64,000 nucleotides of DNA from Terrimesophilobacter sp038243605 (GTDB taxonomy: Bacteria; Actinomycetota; Actinomycetes; Actinomycetales; Microbacteriaceae): positions 186,001 to 250,000 of the forward strand of contig JBBSQX010000002.1 of NCBI GenBank assembly GCA_038243605.1, read 5' to 3'. The notes below the pieces were generated by a model that was not told the DNA's origin, ran no database searches, and saw nothing but the letters and a program-made list of their open reading frames with translations. The position numbers and the translations under genes are program-made. Below, one piece after another: positions 61,811-64,000 of the stretch (positions are counted from its first letter, which is position 1; each line of letters starts with the position of its first letter).

Positions 61811-62952
61811 CAGTTGGCCTTCCTTGAGTCGATGACCATTTCTCTGAACCGGTCGAAAAGGTAGTTTGCGTCGTGGGGTCCGGCCGCAGCTTCCGGGTGA
61901 TACTGAACGGAGAGTGCTGGAAGATCGAGGGCGCGCAACCCCTCGACGACATTGTCGTTGAGGTTCACGTGGCTGACTTCCACGCGTCCGAAGCCGGCAG
62001 GCGACTCGGATTCGCCGTCCAGCGGCGCGTCCACAGCGAAGCCATGGTTGTGCGCGGTGATCTCCGTGCGACCGGTAGCGAGGTCAAGTACGGGCTGGTT
62101 GATGCCTCGATGCCCAAACGGCAGTTTATAGGTGCCAAACCCAAGCGCCCGACCCAGAAGCTGGTTGCCGAAACAGATTCCGAAGAACGGAATTTTACGA
62201 TTCAGAACCTTCTGAAGAAGTGCCACGTGGCGGTCGGATGCGCCGGGGTCCCCCGGTCCGTTGGAGAAAAACACGGCATCCGGTTCGAGGGCGAAGAAGT
62301 CGTCGTCAGTTGTGGATTCCGGCACCAACATCACGTCGAAGCCTCTGGCCGTCAAGTACCGCAGCGTCGATGACTTTACCCCGAGATCCAGCACAGCAAC
62401 AGAGCCAATGCGCTCACCTTCCGCAGGCAGTCTGCGAAGCACCGCAGTAGAGACTGTCGCGGAGAGATTCAGACCAGTCATCTCATCGCTGCTGCGAACG
62501 TCGGCGAGTTGCTCGTCAGGATCGCGCAGAGCGTCTGGCCCCGAAAAAATGCCCGCCCTCATCACTCCCACCGAGCGCAGCCGTCTGGTGACCGCGCGCG
62601 TATCGATGTCGCTGATGCCGATGATGCCGTGCCGTTCAAGTTCGTCGCCGAGGCTGCCCGTTGCGCGGTAGTTAGACACCATGCGGGAAGGATCACGCAC
62701 AATGAGACCAGCGACCCACATACGGTCAGACTCCGGATCCTCGTCATTGACACCGGTGATCCCGATGTGCGGTGCTGTCATGAGCACAATTTGCCCGGCG
62801 TAGGACGGGTCAGTAATGGTCTCTTGGTACCCCGTCATTCCGGTAGAGAACACCGCTTCACCCATGGTGACGCCCAACGCACCGTACGCGAGCCCCGAAA
62901 ACCGCGTTCCATCTTCCAACACGAGCACCGCAGAGTGCTGTTCCTTGGTCAT
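61810..62952 (-). CDS. carA: carbamoyl-phosphate synthase small subunit
   Basis: CarA is the glutaminase that feeds ammonia to CarB. The 380-residue protein has the N-terminal LVLEDGTRFSG domain and a class I amidotransferase domain with the nucleophile Cys in FGICFGNQLLGRALG and the His-Glu pair in VQYHPEAAAG. The start overlaps the PH-like gene by 4 bases and the stop overlaps carB by one (TGATG). Confidence 0.98.
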   Translation of the reverse strand: MTKEQHSAVLVLEDGTRFSGLAYGALGVTMGEAVFSTGMTGYQETITDPSYAGQIVLMTAPHIGITGVNDEDPESDRMWVAGLIVRDPSRMVSNYRATGSLGDELERHGIIGISDIDTRAVTRRLRSVGVMRAGIFSGPDALRDPDEQLADVRSSDEMTGLNLSATVSTAVLRRLPAEGERIGSVAVLDLGVKSSTLRYLTARGFDVMLVPESTTDDDFFALEPDAVFFSNGPGDPGASDRHVALLQKVLNRKIPFFGICFGNQLLGRALGFGTYKLPFGHRGINQPVLDLATGRTEITAHNHGFAVDAPLDGESESPAGFGRVEVSHVNLNDNVVEGLRALDLPALSVQYHPEAAAGPHDANYLFDRFREMVIDSRKAN

Positions 62953-63437
62953 GCCAACCCTTCAATCAAGTCTGCTCCAGCGTTAAGCAGCAGCTCTGGA
63001 CCATCGTCCATTCGAAAATAGCTATCAAGTTCTGTCTCACCCAGTCGCCACGCGACCACAACAAGCCCACCGGGCTCCACGACTTTATCGATCGTCCACG
63101 TGCCGCGTCGTACTGCGACAATCGAGGAACGACCAATGAAGAAAGGGTTCCGACCAGCGGGGCCCACAATGATCCCCATCGAGGTGATCGTCACGTTCGC
63201 GCGGGCTCGAAATCCGAGTCCGTGAGCGGCGACACGTTCCCATGGCTGGCCAGCCAACGTTGTTGCGACATAGAGCCCTGTGTCGGTCGTGATCACGTCG
63301 CCAGCCGATTCGGGCACATCATCTGGCGCGACGAAAGCACCGTATTTGCGCATGCGCGCGCGCCAGCCGAAGTACATTCCCGCGACCGCGAGCACGATAA
63401 CTCCGCCGATGATGACACTCGGAAGTAACCTATCCAC
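62949..63437 (-). CDS. PH-like membrane-anchored protein of the pyr operon
   Basis: A 162-residue protein with one N-terminal membrane helix (about residues 8-25) followed by a basic RARMRKYG stretch and a soluble domain that resembles the bacterial PH-like domain seen in actinobacterial pyrimidine operons. It lies between pyrC and carA, overlapping pyrC by 8 bases and carA by 4, so it should be made with the pathway enzymes. Older annotations call such proteins transporters, but one helix does not support that. Function unknown. Confidence 0.85.
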   Translation of the reverse strand: MDRLLPSVIIGGVIVLAVAGMYFGWRARMRKYGAFVAPDDVPESAGDVITTDTGLYVATTLAGQPWERVAAHGLGFRARANVTITSMGIIVGPAGRNPFFIGRSSIVAVRRGTWTIDKVVEPGGLVVVAWRLGETELDSYFRMDDGPELLLNAGADLIEGLA

Positions 63438-64000
63438 GGCGCGTCTCCTTCACTTGTGCAGCGAACCCGGCCACGCGGTCAGCATCAAGCAACTGCCCGT
63501 CGAGAACAGTTGGGTACCCGGAGTGAATGGTCGCAATGACTCGACCTGGCAAGGTCATTCCGAGATAGGGCGTGTTAGCGGATTTTCCTTGGAGGTCAAT
63601 CGCACCGAAACTTCTGCTGGCGGACGGGTCCACGAGAGTGATTTCTGCTCGCACGCCGTGCGCGATACCGTGGGCGTAACCTTTGAGTCGACCAATGGAT
63701 GCTGGCGCACTCGACAGAAGGCGAGCGACATCCGACCATTCGATGCGCCCGTTATCGATGAGCGATGCCTGAACAACTGACAGCGCCGATTCCAGCCCGA
63801 CCATTCCGAAAGCGGCTTCTGCCCATGCGCAGTCCTTGCCCTCCACTGGATGCGGTGCATGGTCGGTCGCAATAATGTCAATCGTGCCATCCGCAACACC
63901 ATCGCGCAGGGCCTCAACATCTTCATTGCGCCGCAGCGGCGGGTTCACTTTGAATCTTGCGTCATAGGTTCGCGCACGTTCCTCCGTGAGCATCAGGTGA
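63430..64000 (-). CDS. pyrC: dihydroorotase, C-terminal part
   Basis: PyrC cyclises carbamoyl aspartate to dihydroorotate. The gene runs off the right edge, so only the last 190 or so residues are visible; the ATG at 63993 is internal (the preceding codons His-Leu are in frame). The visible part has KVNPPLRRNEDV, the metal-site TDHAPH motif, KGYAHGIAHGVRAEITLVDP and a normal C-terminus of class I dihydroorotases. Its stop overlaps the PH-like gene start by 8 bases. Confidence 0.96.
   Translation of the reverse strand, partial: HLMLTEERARTYDARFKVNPPLRRNEDVEALRDGVADGTIDIIATDHAPHPVEGKDCAWAEAAFGMVGLESALSVVQASLIDNGRIEWSDVARLLSSAPASIGRLKGYAHGIAHGVRAEITLVDPSASRSFGAIDLQGKSANTPYLGMTLPGRVIATIHSGYPTVLDGQLLDADRVAGFAAQVKETRRG

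Overview
This window is a stretch of housekeeping chromosome from an actinobacterium, most likely of the family Microbacteriaceae. The evidence is the gene content and order: a Rieske ferredoxin inside the SUF operon; tkt-tal-pgi-zwf-opcA-pgl facing rbpA-secG-tpiA-pgk-gap; sodA, whiA, rapZ, uvrC, uvrA and uvrB; an ANTAR response regulator next to polA; trp genes with the actinobacterial membrane companions; a PriA without helicase motifs; and an mIHF-Gmk fusion. On lines sampled by eye the GC content is about 50 to 57 percent, low for this family, which would fit a freshwater or marine planktonic lineage. I did not calculate it and do not name a genus.

Layout. 1-3916 (minus): SUF iron-sulfur cluster operon sufB-sufD-Rieske-sufC-sufT. 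4227-6175: ctaA and ctaB of heme A synthesis, convergent. 6437-14577 (plus): pentose phosphate and upper glycolysis operon. 14664-20188 (minus): rbpA, secG, tpiA, pgk, gap, sodA, whiA. 20229-28927 (minus): rapZ, uvrC, uvrA, uvrB, coaE. 28968-29585 (plus): a DUF4126 membrane protein. 29582-37183 (minus): rpsA, an SDR epimerase, a DUF4166 protein, a DUF885 peptidase, polA. 37236-38536: a hotdog thioesterase (plus), an ANTAR response regulator (minus), tRNA-Leu(CAA) (plus). 38543-64000 (minus, unbroken): pyk, lgt, trpA, trpB, trpC, two small membrane proteins, trpE, hisI, hisF, hisG, hisE, FKBP, rpe, rsmB, fmt, priA, metK, coaBC, rpoZ, gmk, pyrF, carB, carA, a PH-like protein and pyrC (cut by the window end).

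The genes supply Fe-S clusters and heme A for respiration, carbon flow through the pentose phosphate pathway and glycolysis, nucleotide excision repair, tryptophan, histidine and pyrimidine synthesis, and core transcription and translation factors. Many neighbours in the long minus-strand run overlap by 1 to 14 bases, so translational coupling is likely.

I see no insertion sequence, prophage, CRISPR array, toxin-antitoxin pair, defence island or biosynthetic cluster, and no convincing undescribed multi-gene system. The less explained signals are small: a stem-loop after uvrB, a near-palindrome with divergent -10 boxes between coaE and DUF4126, stacked dyads before tkt, an 18-bp duplication carrying both stop codons of ctaA and ctaB, a 9-bp inverted repeat between the ANTAR regulator and tRNA-Leu, a GNRA-type hairpin before sufB, and TTG starts on gap, tpiA, coaBC and metK.
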